Origin: Muribaculaceae bacterium
GTDB lineage: Bacteria > Bacteroidota > Bacteroidia > Bacteroidales > Muribaculaceae
NCBI GenBank assembly: GCA_016290765.1
Contig: JAEEVE010000002.1
Span: 1-48,277, forward strand
Direction: 5' to 3'
DNA length: 48,277 bases
Shown here: piece after piece, positions 19,128 through 28,477 of the stretch
How positions within the stretch are numbered: position 1 is the first letter of the stretch
Layout: each line of letters begins with the position of its first letter
Notes under the pieces: model-generated
Told to the model about the DNA's origin: nothing
Database searches by the model: none
What the model saw: only the letters and a program-made list of their open reading frames with translations
Translations under genes and position numbers: made by a program

Positions 19128-20486
19128 ATGCAGAATGTAAATGATATCATTGGGGTGGTGAGTGACTTCTTGTGGGGATGGCCCATGATTATCTTGTTGT
19201 TGGGTACTCACATCTTTCTTACCGTCAGGTTGCGTTTCCCACAACGAAAGATTTTTACAGCCATTCGCCTTTCGGTTTCGCGCGATAAGGGGGCCGATGG
19301 TGATGTGTCACAGTTCGGTGCACTTGCTACTGCACTAGCAGCGACCATTGGAACAGGTAATATCATCGGCGTGGCTACTGCAGTTGCTCTGGGTGGCCCG
19401 GGTGCTGTGTTGTGGTGTTGGCTCACGGGTGTGTTCGGTATCGCGACCAAATATAGTGAGGGTCTGCTTGCCATTAAGTATCGCGTGAAGATGCCAGATG
19501 GTACAATGCTAGGAGGGCCAATGTATGCCTTGGAGCGTGGATTGAAGCTCAAGTGGCTTGCTGTACTGTTCGCCATTTTTACCATGTGTGCCTCGCTAGG
19601 CATTGGAGCATCAGTGCAGGCCAACGCTATCAGCACATTGTGCTATGAGACTTACGGCATCAACCCTGTCTGGGTGGGGTTGGCTATCGCTTTCTTGGCT
19701 GCCCTTGTGGTGATAGGAGGTGTAAAGAGCATTGCCAACGTCTGTGGTATGTTGGTGCCCTTCATGGCTGCCTTCTATGTGTTAGGATGCCTCTATATCT
19801 TGAGTGTTAACTTCCATTACTTGTGGCCAGCATTGAAACTCATCTGCCAGGCCGCGTTTTCACCCGAGGCGGCGGGAGGTGGATTTGTTGGAGGCTCGGT
19901 CATCATGGCGGCACGGTATGGTATTGCCCGAGGTCTCTTCAGCAACGAGTCTGGTCTGGGCTCAGCGCCCATTGTAGCGGCAGCGGCCAAGACACGCAAC
20001 CCTGTGCGACAAGCACTAGTGTCTTCAACAGGCACTTTTTGGGATACTGTGGTCATTTGTGCCATCACGGGGCTGGTGATAGTGAGCAGTGTGTTGGCCC
20101 ATCCCGACATCAGTTTCACTGATGGTGCGGCTTTGACCAAGGCAGCTTTCTCCAAGATTCCAGTGGTGGGCTCACCGCTGTTGCTCGTGGGGCTGGTGAC
20201 CTTTGCTTTCACCACAATCCTGGGCTGGTGCTATTATGGCGAGATGGCTGTTGAGTATCTCAAGGGCAAACGTTGGACGCGCATCTATCGTGTCATTTAC
20301 ATTATTGTGGCGTTCCTGGGCACCGTCATCAATTTGAGCATGGTTTGGAACCTGGCCGATTGTATGAATGCCCTCATGGCTATCCCCAACCTCATCTCAC
20401 TGTTACTCTTGAGTGGTATCATCGTGCGAGAAACCAAGCACTACTTGTGGGATGACAACCTTGATGCCGACATGGAATCAGAATAA
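19128..20486 (+). CDS. Alanine/glycine:cation symporter family (AGCS) protein
   Basis: ALATALAATIGTGNIIGVATAVALGGPGAVLWCW, RGLFSNESGLGSAPI, TFAFTTILGWCYYGE. Confidence 0.93.
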   Translation: MQNVNDIIGVVSDFLWGWPMIILLLGTHIFLTVRLRFPQRKIFTAIRLSVSRDKGADGDVSQFGALATALAATIGTGNIIGVATAVALGGPGAVLWCWLTGVFGIATKYSEGLLAIKYRVKMPDGTMLGGPMYALERGLKLKWLAVLFAIFTMCASLGIGASVQANAISTLCYETYGINPVWVGLAIAFLAALVVIGGVKSIANVCGMLVPFMAAFYVLGCLYILSVNFHYLWPALKLICQAAFSPEAAGGGFVGGSVIMAARYGIARGLFSNESGLGSAPIVAAAAKTRNPVRQALVSSTGTFWDTVVICAITGLVIVSSVLAHPDISFTDGAALTKAAFSKIPVVGSPLLLVGLVTFAFTTILGWCYYGEMAVEYLKGKRWTRIYRVIYIIVAFLGTVINLSMVWNLADCMNALMAIPNLISLLLLSGIIVRETKHYLWDDNLDADMESE

Positions 20487-20510
20487 CAAGTATTGTATGT
20501 AATATGAAGA

Positions 20511-20550
20511 ATGAGGGTATGTCAAAATTCTGGCATACCCTCATCCTTTT
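20511..20550 (+). terminator. Rho-independent terminator after AGCS symporter
   Basis: ATGAGGGTATG-tcaaaattctgg-CATACCCTCAT followed by CCTTTT. Confidence 0.8.
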
Positions 20551-20565
20551 GTTTTTGCTACTTGA

Positions 20566-22584
20566 TTATACTTTATTGGTGATGGGGTTCCAGGCGCGTT
20601 CTTTGATGATACCTTCGCGGTAAGCGACAAGCAACTCTTTCAAGTCATCAATTTGTGACTGCAACTCTGCGCCCATATCGGTGTCTTTTACAAGCATGCG
20701 ATGGTCGGTCATTTCGACGAGTTGAATGGTACTGATGATGTCCTTTCCTTCTTCAACAGCCTTTTCAATGCTCGTGAAAGGCTCGTGCTGCACCAGCTGG
20801 AAGCCGCGCGAGTGATATACCAACGTATAACCAGCGATACCTGTCTCGGGCTGATAAGCTTTACTGAAGCCACCATCAATCACCATCATCTTACCATTGG
20901 CTTTGATGGGGCTCTCGCCCTTGATGAGCTTGACTGGCACATGGCCGTTGATGATGTGACGGTGCGTCCCTTTGACACCAAACTCGTCGAGGATCATATC
21001 CATCACCTGCTCGTTGTCGCGCAGTTCATAGTAATGGCCCTTGGTCTCTTTGTGCGTCTTTTTGTCTGCGACAAAGTAACGTTCCAGCGTGGTCATCTTG
21101 TTCTTGTCAAATGCCGGTGAGTCGGGACCGCACCACAGATACCACAAGAAGTCGACTGCATAAGCTACATGATCGGCATCGCCTTCGCCAAAGTAGGCAT
21201 CACGAATCAGTTCCTCAGTGCGGTCGAGCAGCGCACGGCCCTTGTAGGTCTTTCCCTCGACCTTCACCTCCTTGAGCGTGCCGTCGGCATTGAGTGGGAT
21301 AGAGGCGTGATACAGCAAGTTGCCATTGACGATGTTATACATGCTGCCTTTGGAGAACAGGCAACGCATGTGGCGGTGCAATTTCTCGCTCTCGACAAAT
21401 GATTTGTGCAGCTTGCGCACTAACTCTTCCTCATCTTGTGACAACTGATAGGGTGAACTGGGGAGAATGGTTGGGAAACTCTTGTCGAGCAGTTCGTATT
21501 CCTGACCATCGTCTAACTTAATCACGCCACGTTCATAGTCTATACGATCATAGAGCAAGCGATGATCCATCTCAAACTCAGGACGGCGCTTGATGGCCGC
21601 GCCCTCAAGCTTGAACTGGATAATGCTGATGGCCTTGTGCATCTTAGCCGTCAAGCGCGTCAAGCGGCCCGATTCGTCGTTCTCAAAGCCTTCCTTGGGA
21701 TAGAAGCACTTGCAGTCTTCGTTACCATACACATCGAGTGCGAATGTGGCCAGTGGCAACAGGTTGATGCCATAGGCATCTTCGATCACGTTCTGGTTGC
21801 CATAGCGCAACGAGTTGCGAATCACGTTGGCGATGCAACAGTCGTTGCCTGCAGCTGCGCCTATCCACAGAATATCATGGTTGCCCCACTGGATGTCAAG
21901 GTTGTGATAAGTACACAAGATGTCCATGATCTTGTCGGGGTTCTCACCACGGTCAAACACGTCACCCAGGATGTGCAAGCGGTCAATGGTCAACTGGTGG
22001 ATGAGGTTGCACATGGCGATGATAAAACTATCGGCACGGTGCGTACTGATGATTGTGCGGACAATCACATCGACATAACCTTGCTTGTTGGGGTCACTTG
22101 AACTCTCGTGAAGAAGCTCTTGTATGATATAGGAAAAGTCGCTAGGCAGTGCCTTGGTGACCTTCGATCGTGTATACTTTGACGACACGTTCCGGCAGAC
22201 TTTGACCAGGCGATTGATGGTGATGAAATACCAGTTGTGCAATTCCTCGTCATCATCAAAGCCGCGCTTAATAAGCTCTAATTTCAGCTCGGGATAATAG
22301 ATGAGCGTACACAACTCTTTCTGCTCTTTCATGCCCAAGGTCTCGTTGAAGATTTCGCTCACTTTTCGCTTAACAGTACCTGAGGCGTTGCGCAACACGT
22401 GCTGGAATGCATCATACTCGCCGTGTAGGTCGGCAAGGAAGTGCTCGGTGCCCTTTGGCAGGTTTAGGATAGCTTCAAGGTTGATGATTTCGGTGCTGGC
22501 TGTCGCCACATTAGGGAAGCTACGTGACAGCAAGCGAAGGAACCGAAGCTCGTTCGCATCAAATTTTTTCTTGGTCTTAGCCAT
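20566..22584 (-). CDS. fbp: Fructose-1,6-bisphosphatase class III (Firmicutes-type FBPase)
   Basis: 672 aa; FLADLHGEYDAFQHVLRNASG, HILGDVFDRGENPDKIMD, WGNHDILWIGAAAGN, INGHVPVK, VIDGGFSKAY. Confidence 0.93.
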   Translation of the reverse strand: MAKTKKKFDANELRFLRLLSRSFPNVATASTEIINLEAILNLPKGTEHFLADLHGEYDAFQHVLRNASGTVKRKVSEIFNETLGMKEQKELCTLIYYPELKLELIKRGFDDDEELHNWYFITINRLVKVCRNVSSKYTRSKVTKALPSDFSYIIQELLHESSSDPNKQGYVDVIVRTIISTHRADSFIIAMCNLIHQLTIDRLHILGDVFDRGENPDKIMDILCTYHNLDIQWGNHDILWIGAAAGNDCCIANVIRNSLRYGNQNVIEDAYGINLLPLATFALDVYGNEDCKCFYPKEGFENDESGRLTRLTAKMHKAISIIQFKLEGAAIKRRPEFEMDHRLLYDRIDYERGVIKLDDGQEYELLDKSFPTILPSSPYQLSQDEEELVRKLHKSFVESEKLHRHMRCLFSKGSMYNIVNGNLLYHASIPLNADGTLKEVKVEGKTYKGRALLDRTEELIRDAYFGEGDADHVAYAVDFLWYLWCGPDSPAFDKNKMTTLERYFVADKKTHKETKGHYYELRDNEQVMDMILDEFGVKGTHRHIINGHVPVKLIKGESPIKANGKMMVIDGGFSKAYQPETGIAGYTLVYHSRGFQLVQHEPFTSIEKAVEEGKDIISTIQLVEMTDHRMLVKDTDMGAELQSQIDDLKELLVAYREGIIKERAWNPITNKV

Positions 22585-22611
22585 ATCTTTAGGTTTAGGT
22601 TAAATAGTCGG

Positions 22612-22690
22612 TGCAAAATTACTGCAAACCGAGCGAAATACAAAAAGAAAAATGCAGTTTTTCATTATTTTGCCGCTATGCCGCCTAATT
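22612..22690 (-). promoter_or_regulatory. Conserved promoter-upstream block, copy 2 (fbp)
   Basis: Minus strand AAATTAGGCGGCATAGCGGCAAAATAATGAAAAACTGC...TTTCGCTCGGTTTGCAGTAATTTTGC; -7 TAATTTTG (22614-22621). Confidence 0.6.
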
Positions 22691-23404
22691 TATCTCCACA
22701 GGGCGAACATCAGCGGCTCCTTCGCGCAGTGCATATGCGCGACGCACATCGACGCATGCTAGTTGGTCGGTGATGATAGGTGCTTCGCGTTGCTGACTGT
22801 GGCCAAAGATTTGGTACACGCTGGGTAATGCGTTATCGCTGAGCATCTCGTTCACATCGCCCCACACGATGCTACCGCCAGAATAATGGCCGCCGCGATT
22901 CTTGCTTACTTGAGCCAATATCATGATGCCAAGATCGGTAGCGAGAAGCTGGTTCAAGTGGTCGGCATCGGGCGTGCCAATAATCTTGCGGTTGGCTTCT
23001 AGCCAAGCGTTGCACACGCCCGAGTGTGTAAAAAGGTAGGTGTGACCGTTGAGCGTGTGTTCATAGGCAAGGCCGAATAATTCCTGATTCTTGATGAACA
23101 AGGCTTTGAAAATCTCTGCCAAGCGGTAGTTATAACGGCTACTCAGTGCACGTTCGGCAAATATTTTGCTATAATAGTGCATGTCATGATTGCCAAGCAG
23201 CATGACTACATTATCATGAGTGCGACCAAAATCTAAGATCTCAAGGAAATTACCCAGTACCTGATTATCGTCGATGCCTTCGCGGGGGTAGGGGTCCAGA
23301 TAGTCACCCAGAAAGATGATGGTGCCCCATGACTCACGATTGACCGCATCTTTCCAAAAAGTGCGGCCATGGACATCGGGAATAATCAGGATGTCGTTTC
23401 TCAT
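22685..23404 (-). CDS. Metallophosphoesterase (calcineurin-like)
   Basis: IIPDVHGR, FLGDYLDPYP, LLGNHDMHYY, FTHSGVCNAW, QIFGHSQQ. Confidence 0.88.
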   Translation of the reverse strand: MRNDILIIPDVHGRTFWKDAVNRESWGTIIFLGDYLDPYPREGIDDNQVLGNFLEILDFGRTHDNVVMLLGNHDMHYYSKIFAERALSSRYNYRLAEIFKALFIKNQELFGLAYEHTLNGHTYLFTHSGVCNAWLEANRKIIGTPDADHLNQLLATDLGIMILAQVSKNRGGHYSGGSIVWGDVNEMLSDNALPSVYQIFGHSQQREAPIITDQLACVDVRRAYALREGAADVRPVEIN

Positions 23405-23757
23405 ATGTCTTTAAGTTTTTCTGCGATGTCGAGTACCATTTTCTCTACAATGCTCGACTCATAGCCCAACATGATGGCATATATCTTGCACATAGCCAAC
23501 TCGTTGTCATCTAGATCGCCATCAATCATCATCAGGGCGACCATGTCCTGGATATATTGAAGTTTCTGCTCATCATTCTCAGGCAATTCGATGTGCACTG
23601 TGTCGGGATGCTCGATGAGGTGGTCAAGCTGTTCTTGTGTCAGTTCTTCGCGAGAGGCAATCGACGCAATCAGTGCCAACTCGCTCTCGGTTGCCTTGCC
23701 ATCGGCAAGCGCCAACATAATCAGGTTCTTAACCTGTCCCAATCTCTTGTCGTCCAT
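23401..23757 (-). CDS. TerB-like acidic helical protein
   Basis: MLALADGKATESELALI and MMIDGDLDDNELAMCKI duplicated TerB-type D-G-x-x-x-x-x-E motifs; overlaps metallophosphoesterase start by ATGA. Confidence 0.65.
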   Translation of the reverse strand: MDDKRLGQVKNLIMLALADGKATESELALIASIASREELTQEQLDHLIEHPDTVHIELPENDEQKLQYIQDMVALMMIDGDLDDNELAMCKIYAIMLGYESSIVEKMVLDIAEKLKDI

Positions 23758-23820
23758 ATCTTTAATTTGTTAAGTTCAAAATACATTGTAAGTCCCTTTT
23801 GGGGGAATTTAGGGGGCTTC

Positions 23821-24546
23821 TTATGCCTCTATTGTCGAGCAATAGTAACTGTAGTCGTTCAGCATCGTATAGAGGAACTGTTCTTGCGTACCCGACTGTG
23901 GCACGATGCCCATTGTCTGCTGAATTTTCAACGCTAGGCGGTTTACTAGCTCATAGTGGTCGGCCTTGGTGTTGTTCAGCACCCGCGAAATCAGTTCTGC
24001 CTGGTTCAGGCTCAGTTCGCTGGCCTCGCTGTAGGTCGGTACATAGCCATCCATTGTGTAGCTGTAGTCGGGCAACACAATATAAGGAGTCTTTGTCTTG
24101 ATGACCATCGTGCCGGCAGCCAGGTCGCCCAGCCGCTGGCTTTTCTTGGTCAGTACGATGGAAACGAGCCCCAAACCGCCCAACTCAATATCGATGGGCG
24201 TGAGCAAGAATCGCAACAGGTAGCCGCTCAATGTAGGACTGGTCCCGTCGTCGTTCACCACTTTGATGTGCATCACTGTCTTGCCCACGCTTTGACCATG
24301 ATGCAACAGTTCCATCACAGGATGATAGAATAACGCTGGCAAGTACAAAGCCAATATCACTGCTACGAAGGCGTTGCGAGTGAGATTATCGGATATATCC
24401 AGGTCAAAAATGATGATACCCACCACGATGCCATAGGCTATGACAATCATATAGTCTATCAGCCGGGCAACAACGCGGTCGCCTAGACTCGCAGGCATTT
24501 GACTCAAGGTCACATACTGGCCAGTTACTATGTTGGTATTTGCCAT
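23821..24546 (-). CDS. RDD family membrane protein
   Basis: SLGDRVVARLIDYMIVIAYGIVVG RDD motif; HGQSVGKTVMHIKVV; RLGDLAAGTMVI. Confidence 0.9.
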   Translation of the reverse strand: MANTNIVTGQYVTLSQMPASLGDRVVARLIDYMIVIAYGIVVGIIIFDLDISDNLTRNAFVAVILALYLPALFYHPVMELLHHGQSVGKTVMHIKVVNDDGTSPTLSGYLLRFLLTPIDIELGGLGLVSIVLTKKSQRLGDLAAGTMVIKTKTPYIVLPDYSYTMDGYVPTYSEASELSLNQAELISRVLNNTKADHYELVNRLALKIQQTMGIVPQSGTQEQFLYTMLNDYSYYCSTIEA

Positions 24547-24680
24547 AGAGTTAGCAAACGATAAAAATCATGCCGACAAGAAAAATGTCGTGCGCCTATT
24601 TTTTCGGCAAAGTTAGTGATTTTCTCAGAAAAAAGCAGTAAATTTGCGCATTATATTATCAAACACACCCCAATTTTGTT

Positions 24681-25640
24681 ATGCGCGAGGCAGTTTTCAT
24701 CAAGCAGAACATACGCAAATGGCGTGAGTATGAGTACCTCATGACCATGGTCGACTCTCAGTCGCCCGATGAACTTGCCGACATGTACAACGACTTGACT
24801 GCCGATCTCGCTTTTGCACAGACACACTATCCCAACTCACGCATCACCCAATATCTCAACAACATCACCCTGCAGCTACACACCAGCATCTATGGCAACA
24901 AGCGCGAGAAATGGTCTCGCATATCGCGGTTTTGGACACATGAGGTGCCTCTGGCTGTGTGGGATGCGCGCAAGGAATTGTTGCTCTCGTTAGTAGTCTT
25001 CATTTCATTCATTGCCATCGGTGTGGTGTCGTCACTCAACGACTATGATTTTCCCAGACTCATTTTGGGGGACGGTTATGTCGACATGACCATCGACAAC
25101 ATTCGTCATGGCGACCCAGCTGCTGTATATCAGGGAGGCGGTAACACCGAGTCATTCCTGATGATTGCCTTCAACAACATCCGAGTCTCACTCATGGCAT
25201 TTGCTATGGGAATTCTCACCAGTCTGGGCTCGGTCTATTATCTGATGATGAATGGTGTCATGGTAGGCGCGTTTACTACCATGTTTTATAACGAGGGTGT
25301 ACTGGGCGAGGCGATGCTCGCCATCATGCTGCATGGCACACTCGAGCTCTCGACTATCGTCATTGAGGGTGGGGCGGGAATTGTCATGGGCAACGGATGG
25401 CTCTTCCCGGGTACCTATAGCCGCATGCAGTCGTTCAGGCGAGCAGCCAAGCGAGGCTTGAAGATTGTCATAGGCACACTGCCGGTGGTCATTGCTGCTG
25501 CCATTGTCGAGGGATACTTTACACGCTACACACAAGCACCCAACGCATTGCGAGGCGGGTTCATCATCCTCTCTGCGGCATTCATCATTTATTATTACGT
25601 CATCTTGCCTTATCGTCGTGCCCATGAAACGCAACAGTAA
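24681..25640 (+). CDS. SpoIIM (stage II sporulation protein M) family membrane protein
   Basis: REAVFIKQNIRKWREYE, NNIRVSLMAFAMGILTSLGSVYYLMMNGVMVGAF, LHGTLELSTIVIEGGAG. Confidence 0.9.
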   Translation: MREAVFIKQNIRKWREYEYLMTMVDSQSPDELADMYNDLTADLAFAQTHYPNSRITQYLNNITLQLHTSIYGNKREKWSRISRFWTHEVPLAVWDARKELLLSLVVFISFIAIGVVSSLNDYDFPRLILGDGYVDMTIDNIRHGDPAAVYQGGGNTESFLMIAFNNIRVSLMAFAMGILTSLGSVYYLMMNGVMVGAFTTMFYNEGVLGEAMLAIMLHGTLELSTIVIEGGAGIVMGNGWLFPGTYSRMQSFRRAAKRGLKIVIGTLPVVIAAAIVEGYFTRYTQAPNALRGGFIILSAAFIIYYYVILPYRRAHETQQ

Positions 25641-26514
25641 ACCTTCCGACAACCGCATCCTGTTATACCAGGTTCGCTCGGCGAGCGAGTGCATGAATTC
25701 AGCGATAGACTTTATTCGCCAAAACTGGAAGATTCTGTTGCGCTACTCGCTCTATTTGTTGTTGCCCGTGTGCGTGCTGCAGACGGTGGGTGTGGTTACG
25801 ATTATTGATGCGGCATTTTCCAAGATTAGCGAGTTTCCTTTGACCGATTTTGTGTCAATAATTGTCCTGGGAACGGTAGGGTTTGTGTTGCTCAATGCTT
25901 ACTTGTGGACCATGGTCAAGCTATATCATGAACGGGCAGATGGATTGTCGTCGATCACGGGTAAGGACTTCCGCGCGCTCTTCTGGCCCATGTTGGGACG
26001 CATGGCCATCGCTGTGGTGCCTATTCTGCTCATTCTTGTGCCGGCGTGGGTTTTATCCACCGTGATATTGATGATTGTTCCGTTTGCTTTCTTTATCTAT
26101 TTGCTCGTGGCATTGCCCATATTGCTCATAGCTCCAATCTATGCACTAGAGAATTGTTCTGTTTTCAGTGCCATCGGTCGTGCGTTCAAGTTGGGATTCA
26201 GTCAGTTTGGAACACTTCTGCTCATGGCCATCACGCTCATCATTCTGGTTTATGTGCTGCAGGGTGTGGTCATGATACCCTGGGCACTGTTGATAGCGCT
26301 CAAGTCCTTGTTGTTTACTTCAGGTGAGACGACAACAATTATAGCGATATTAGGGAATTCGCTCTTCAACATCTTCTCGGTGTTACTGTGCTACATGACC
26401 TATGTCTCCATCGCCGTCGTCCTCATTTCGGGGGGCTATCTCTATGGTTCCGCGGTCCAGCAAGGCGAGGATGTGTCGATTGTCAGTGATATTGATAATT
26501 TTGAAAATCTCTAG
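25624..26514 (+). CDS. Hypothetical polytopic membrane protein of the MoxR/DUF58 cluster
   Basis: MKRNSKPSDNRILLYQVRSASECMNSAIDFIRQNWKILLRYSLYLLLPV, about 6 TM; overlaps SpoIIM gene by 17 bp. Confidence 0.75.
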   Translation: MKRNSKPSDNRILLYQVRSASECMNSAIDFIRQNWKILLRYSLYLLLPVCVLQTVGVVTIIDAAFSKISEFPLTDFVSIIVLGTVGFVLLNAYLWTMVKLYHERADGLSSITGKDFRALFWPMLGRMAIAVVPILLILVPAWVLSTVILMIVPFAFFIYLLVALPILLIAPIYALENCSVFSAIGRAFKLGFSQFGTLLLMAITLIILVYVLQGVVMIPWALLIALKSLLFTSGETTTIIAILGNSLFNIFSVLLCYMTYVSIAVVLISGGYLYGSAVQQGEDVSIVSDIDNFENL

Positions 26515-26519
26515 TAGTT

Positions 26520-27176
26520 ATGCCGGCAAGCACAATACATATCGACACCCTTCAGTGCGACACTACTCTGCTACAGCAACTGCAGCAGTCGCCCAGCTAT
26601 GACTACACGCGTGAGTTTGTCCAGCAAGATTATTCGGTAATCGAACGCATCTTGCGATGGCTCGAAAGTCTCTTTAACACATCGGTCGACAAGGCAACCG
26701 ATGACAATATGTCAATCTACTGGGTCATCGGGGGCATCGTTGTAGTTATTGCTGCAGCTGTTTACTTATATACGCATGACGTGGGACTGTTCCGCCGTTC
26801 AGGAAAGAGTGATTTGGACTATGAGGCTCAGGACGAGGACATCTACGGCATCGACTTTGACACACGCATTGATCAGGCGGTAACGCAGAATGATTGGCGT
26901 GAGGCGACTCGATTGGCTTACCTAAAGACGCTGCGTTGGTTGGCCGACAACAATCGCATAGACTGGGCATTGTTCAAGACCCCATCACAATACACTCGAG
27001 AGGAGCGCTCACCCGAGTTCCGCGATATGACCAATGAGTTCTTGCGTGTCCGCTATGGCAACTTCGACGCTACTGAGACCACCTATCACGAGATGCGTGA
27101 TCGGTCTAAAACACTCATTGCGCGCATCAGTGACGAGTTGGTTGAACAACAGAATCAGGAAGGAGGTGACGCATGA
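26520..27176 (+). CDS. DUF4129 domain-containing protein
   Basis: Single TM followed by ATRLAYLKTLRWLADNNRIDWALFKTPSQYTREERSPEFRDMTNEFLRVRYG. Confidence 0.8.
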   Translation: MPASTIHIDTLQCDTTLLQQLQQSPSYDYTREFVQQDYSVIERILRWLESLFNTSVDKATDDNMSIYWVIGGIVVVIAAAVYLYTHDVGLFRRSGKSDLDYEAQDEDIYGIDFDTRIDQAVTQNDWREATRLAYLKTLRWLADNNRIDWALFKTPSQYTREERSPEFRDMTNEFLRVRYGNFDATETTYHEMRDRSKTLIARISDELVEQQNQEGGDA

Positions 27177-28471
27177 AACTGGCACGTGGATTCATCATCG
27201 CCATGCTCATTCTCTTTGCCTGTATGATGGTTATCGAGACATTGGCTCCCCGGCACTTCAAGTGGGACGCCACTTATGCCCATGCCAGCGACGAGCCTTT
27301 TGGCTGTGCACTCTTCGATTCGGTCATGGCGGCTTCGCTGGGGCAGGGCTACACTACCACCAGTCTCACCTTGAGTCAATTGGAGAAGACTATCCCTGCC
27401 AATGAACGTCATACCTATTTCATTATTGCAGGGGATAGTCCCATGAACGGCACGACCGACGAGCTAGCGATGCTTAATATGCTTAAGCGTGGCGACCAAT
27501 TCTTGGTCGCGTCAGGGGCGTGGGGCTCGGACACTGTTGAGCAGGTGCTGAACATAGATACTAGAGGATATGGCGTGAGCATTTGGGCACTCAAAAACAC
27601 CTACCTAAACAAAGATAATGATACCCTGATCTGGACAGGCGATGACTCGAGATATCCTCCCAAGAAATGGATTGTTGCCCAAGAATTGAGTGACACATAC
27701 ACTCGTTTATTAACCAACAAAGGGCATTCATCCATACGCCCGCTGCTCACCCGAGCTTGTTATCAAGACGGAGAATATCAGTGGGATTCTGTCGCTGAAG
27801 AGGATGTTTTAGTGGCTGCTCATGTGCAGGTTGACACTATGGCGGGTGTCATCAATCATGGCAAAGGGAAAATCATCGTTTCGGTAGTTCCATCGATGTT
27901 CTCCAACTATGGAGTGATTTATTGTGATGGTACTACATTGGCACTGCGTATGATGTCGCAGTTAGAGCCCTATCCTGTCATTCGACTTGATCCGGCAGCC
28001 AAGACCGAAGAGGCAGGTGTAAGTGAGTCGCCACTGCGCTATGTGCTCTCGCAGCCGCCCATGAAGTGGGCGATATGGCTAATCATTGTCACGGTCCTCC
28101 TCGCTATGGTGTTTACTGCGCGCCGTCGGCAACGCGTTATCCCAGTCATTGCGCCACCAGTCAACCGAGCCCTTGAGATGGTCAAGCACATTGGCTCACT
28201 CTATTTCCAGCGGCACGACAATGCCGACTTGATGGCCAAGAAATACCAGTTCTTTGTCGAGGAAGTGCGCAAGCTCACCATGATTGACCTCGATGACGAG
28301 AACCACCTCGACGATGCCTATCTTCAGCTACAGCATGCCTCGGGCATACCGCGTGATGAGTTGCGGCAGCAACTGCAGGAAATTGTGGCAGCGACCGACA
28401 TTCCTGTCAAGGACAAGCAGCTCATGCGCCACATCGACTACCTCAATCACATTTTAGAAAAATTAAAGTAA
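27173..28471 (+). CDS. DUF4350 domain-containing protein
   Basis: N-terminal TM, YFIIAGDSPMNGTTDELAMLNMLKRGDQFLVAS, ...GKGKIIVSVVPSMFSNYGV, C-terminal TM; overlap ATGA with DUF4129 gene. Confidence 0.78.
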   Translation: MKLARGFIIAMLILFACMMVIETLAPRHFKWDATYAHASDEPFGCALFDSVMAASLGQGYTTTSLTLSQLEKTIPANERHTYFIIAGDSPMNGTTDELAMLNMLKRGDQFLVASGAWGSDTVEQVLNIDTRGYGVSIWALKNTYLNKDNDTLIWTGDDSRYPPKKWIVAQELSDTYTRLLTNKGHSSIRPLLTRACYQDGEYQWDSVAEEDVLVAAHVQVDTMAGVINHGKGKIIVSVVPSMFSNYGVIYCDGTTLALRMMSQLEPYPVIRLDPAAKTEEAGVSESPLRYVLSQPPMKWAIWLIIVTVLLAMVFTARRRQRVIPVIAPPVNRALEMVKHIGSLYFQRHDNADLMAKKYQFFVEEVRKLTMIDLDDENHLDDAYLQLQHASGIPRDELRQQLQEIVAATDIPVKDKQLMRHIDYLNHILEKLK

Positions 28472-28477
28472 AAGAAT

